Source: an uncultured Chlorobiaceae bacterium
Lineage (GTDB): Bacteria > Bacteroidota > Chlorobiia > Chlorobiales > Chlorobiaceae
Reading direction: 5' to 3'
Length of the DNA stretch: 64,000 nt
Assembly: GCA_903824045.1 (NCBI GenBank)
Contig: CAIJVD010000037.1
Location: 62,001 to 126,000, forward strand
The notes below the pieces were generated by a model. That model was not told where the DNA came from. It did no database searches and saw only the letters and a list, made by a program, of their open reading frames with translations. Positions 63,560 through 64,000 of this stretch are shown here, one piece after another. Numbering within the stretch: the first letter of the stretch is position 1; each line of letters starts with the position of its first letter. The position numbers were made by a program, and so were the translations under genes.

Positions 63560-64000
63560 CAGTCGCCAAACTCCGAGAGGTACTTTTCCATGAAATCGTC
63601 AAGGTCGCCGTCAAGGACGGTTTCAACATCGAACCGTTCGTAGTTTGTTCGATGATCCTTGATGCGCCGGTCGTCGAGCACATAGCTGCGGATCTGGCTT
63701 CCCCATTCGATCTTCTTTTTCTTTCCCTCGATTTCACGCTTCCGGGCCTCCTCTTCTTCGCGCTGGCGCTGGTAGAGCTGGGCCATCAGCATCTTCATGG
63801 CGCGCTCCCTGTTCTGGAACTGCGAACGCTCCTCCTGGCAGCCTACCACGATTCCTGAAGGGAGGTGCTTGATGCGCACAGCGGTTTCAACCTTGTTGAC
63901 GTTCTGGCCGCCCTTGCCACCGCTGCGGAAGGTCGAGAGTTCCAGATCCTCCTTGCGGACCTCGATCTCAACGTCGGGCGGAGCTTCGGGGTAGGTGAAA
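63559..64000 (-). CDS. prfB: Peptide chain release factor 2, C-terminal part (5' end outside window)
   Basis: The frame is open to the window edge. The catalytic GGQ motif is in [22 protein letters not shown], and the end is RF2-like, with [21 protein letters not shown]. Class I release factors end translation at UAA/UGA. The stop-codon reading SPF motif and any programmed frameshift site lie outside the window. The stop overlaps the metallophosphoesterase ATG by one base, so the two genes are linked. Confidence 0.94.
   Translation of the reverse strand, partial: FTYPEAPPDVEIEVRKEDLELSTFRSGGKGGQNVNKVETAVRIKHLPSGIVVGCQEERSQFQNRERAMKMLMAQLYQRQREEEEARKREIEGKKKKIEWGSQIRSYVLDDRRIKDHRTNYERFDVETVLDGDLDDFMEKYLSEFGD

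Noticed and set aside
1-64000. CRISPR arrays, insertion sequences, integrases, prophage genes
   Set aside because: No regular spaced repeats, transposase or integrase motifs, or phage structural genes were seen. The only near-exact DNA repeat is the 63-bp pair at 20.2 and 20.7 kb.

Overview
The window is ordinary bacterial chromosome, about 55% G+C by eye, with dense short-gapped operons. It carries no insertion sequence, prophage or CRISPR array that I can see. The gene set points to a strictly anaerobic green sulfur bacterium (Chlorobiaceae: Chlorobium, Pelodictyon or Prosthecochloris type). The clues are a split F-type ATP synthase operon (only the F0 genes plus delta), a fumarate reductase/succinate dehydrogenase set of the kind used in the reductive TCA cycle, HemL for tetrapyrrole supply, FeoAB for ferrous iron, an anaerobe-like BioB and a bacterial deoxyhypusine-synthase-like gene. 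The taxon is inferred from gene content and protein flavour, not from a search.

Layout. 0-5 kb: the 3' end of an acetyl-CoA hydrolase/transferase gene, convergent pgeF, then atpZ-atpI-atpB-atpE-atpF-atpH with a strong hairpin between atpE and atpF and a terminator after atpH, then tRNA-Ala(CGC). 5-13 kb: bamD-nadD, then argS, a HAD phosphatase and trpS on the minus strand; SRP RNA; a deoxyhypusine-synthase-like gene with a transaldolase; an alkyltransferase-like protein and RlpA. 13-21 kb: esterase and cyclase; sdhC-sdhA-sdhB; an ECF sigma factor overlapping a membrane-protein gene; two duplicated secreted Ala/Lys-rich mini-proteins. 21-31 kb: CNNM/CorC transporter, HIT protein, feoAB, topA and a cell-wall amidase. 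30.6-39 kb: birA-bioB-bioF-bioG-bioC-bioD-bioA and an acyl-CoA ligase. A BirA-type operator overlaps the predicted -35 box in front of birA. 39-50 kb: MazF toxin-antitoxin pair, a THUMP-like methyltransferase, Ppx/GppA, PrmA, NlpC/P60, aspartokinase, purM-plsY-gpsA, sixA-nagZ and a stand-alone C-terminal half of ClpB. 50-64 kb: kdsA with a KdsC homologue that lacks the nucleophile, an unknown 478-aa protein, nadK-tyrA-pyrE, ruvX, a crcB-DUF190 cluster, hemL, recO, an FmdB-type zinc ribbon, an OstA-like protein, a WecB-like protein lacking catalytic residues, a metallophosphoesterase and the 3' part of prfB.

How the genes work together. The biotin block holds a full late pathway: BioC makes the methyl-masked malonyl thioester, BioG unmasks pimeloyl-ACP, and BioF-A-D-B build the rings. 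Control is by BirA, which also attaches biotin to its targets. KdsA, KdsC-like, OstA-like, BamD, RlpA, NagZ, the amidase, NlpC/P60 and PgeF all serve the outer membrane and cell wall. PlsY and GpsA feed phospholipid synthesis. Most genes are housekeeping. The points that stand out are altered active sites in otherwise recognisable enzymes (KdsC-like, WecB-like, ArgRS HIGH motif, BioB auxiliary-cluster ligands, ATL), a second glutamate in the ATP synthase c subunit, the free ClpB half, the bacterial DHS homologue, the sigma/membrane-protein pair and the duplicated Ala/Lys-rich secreted peptides.
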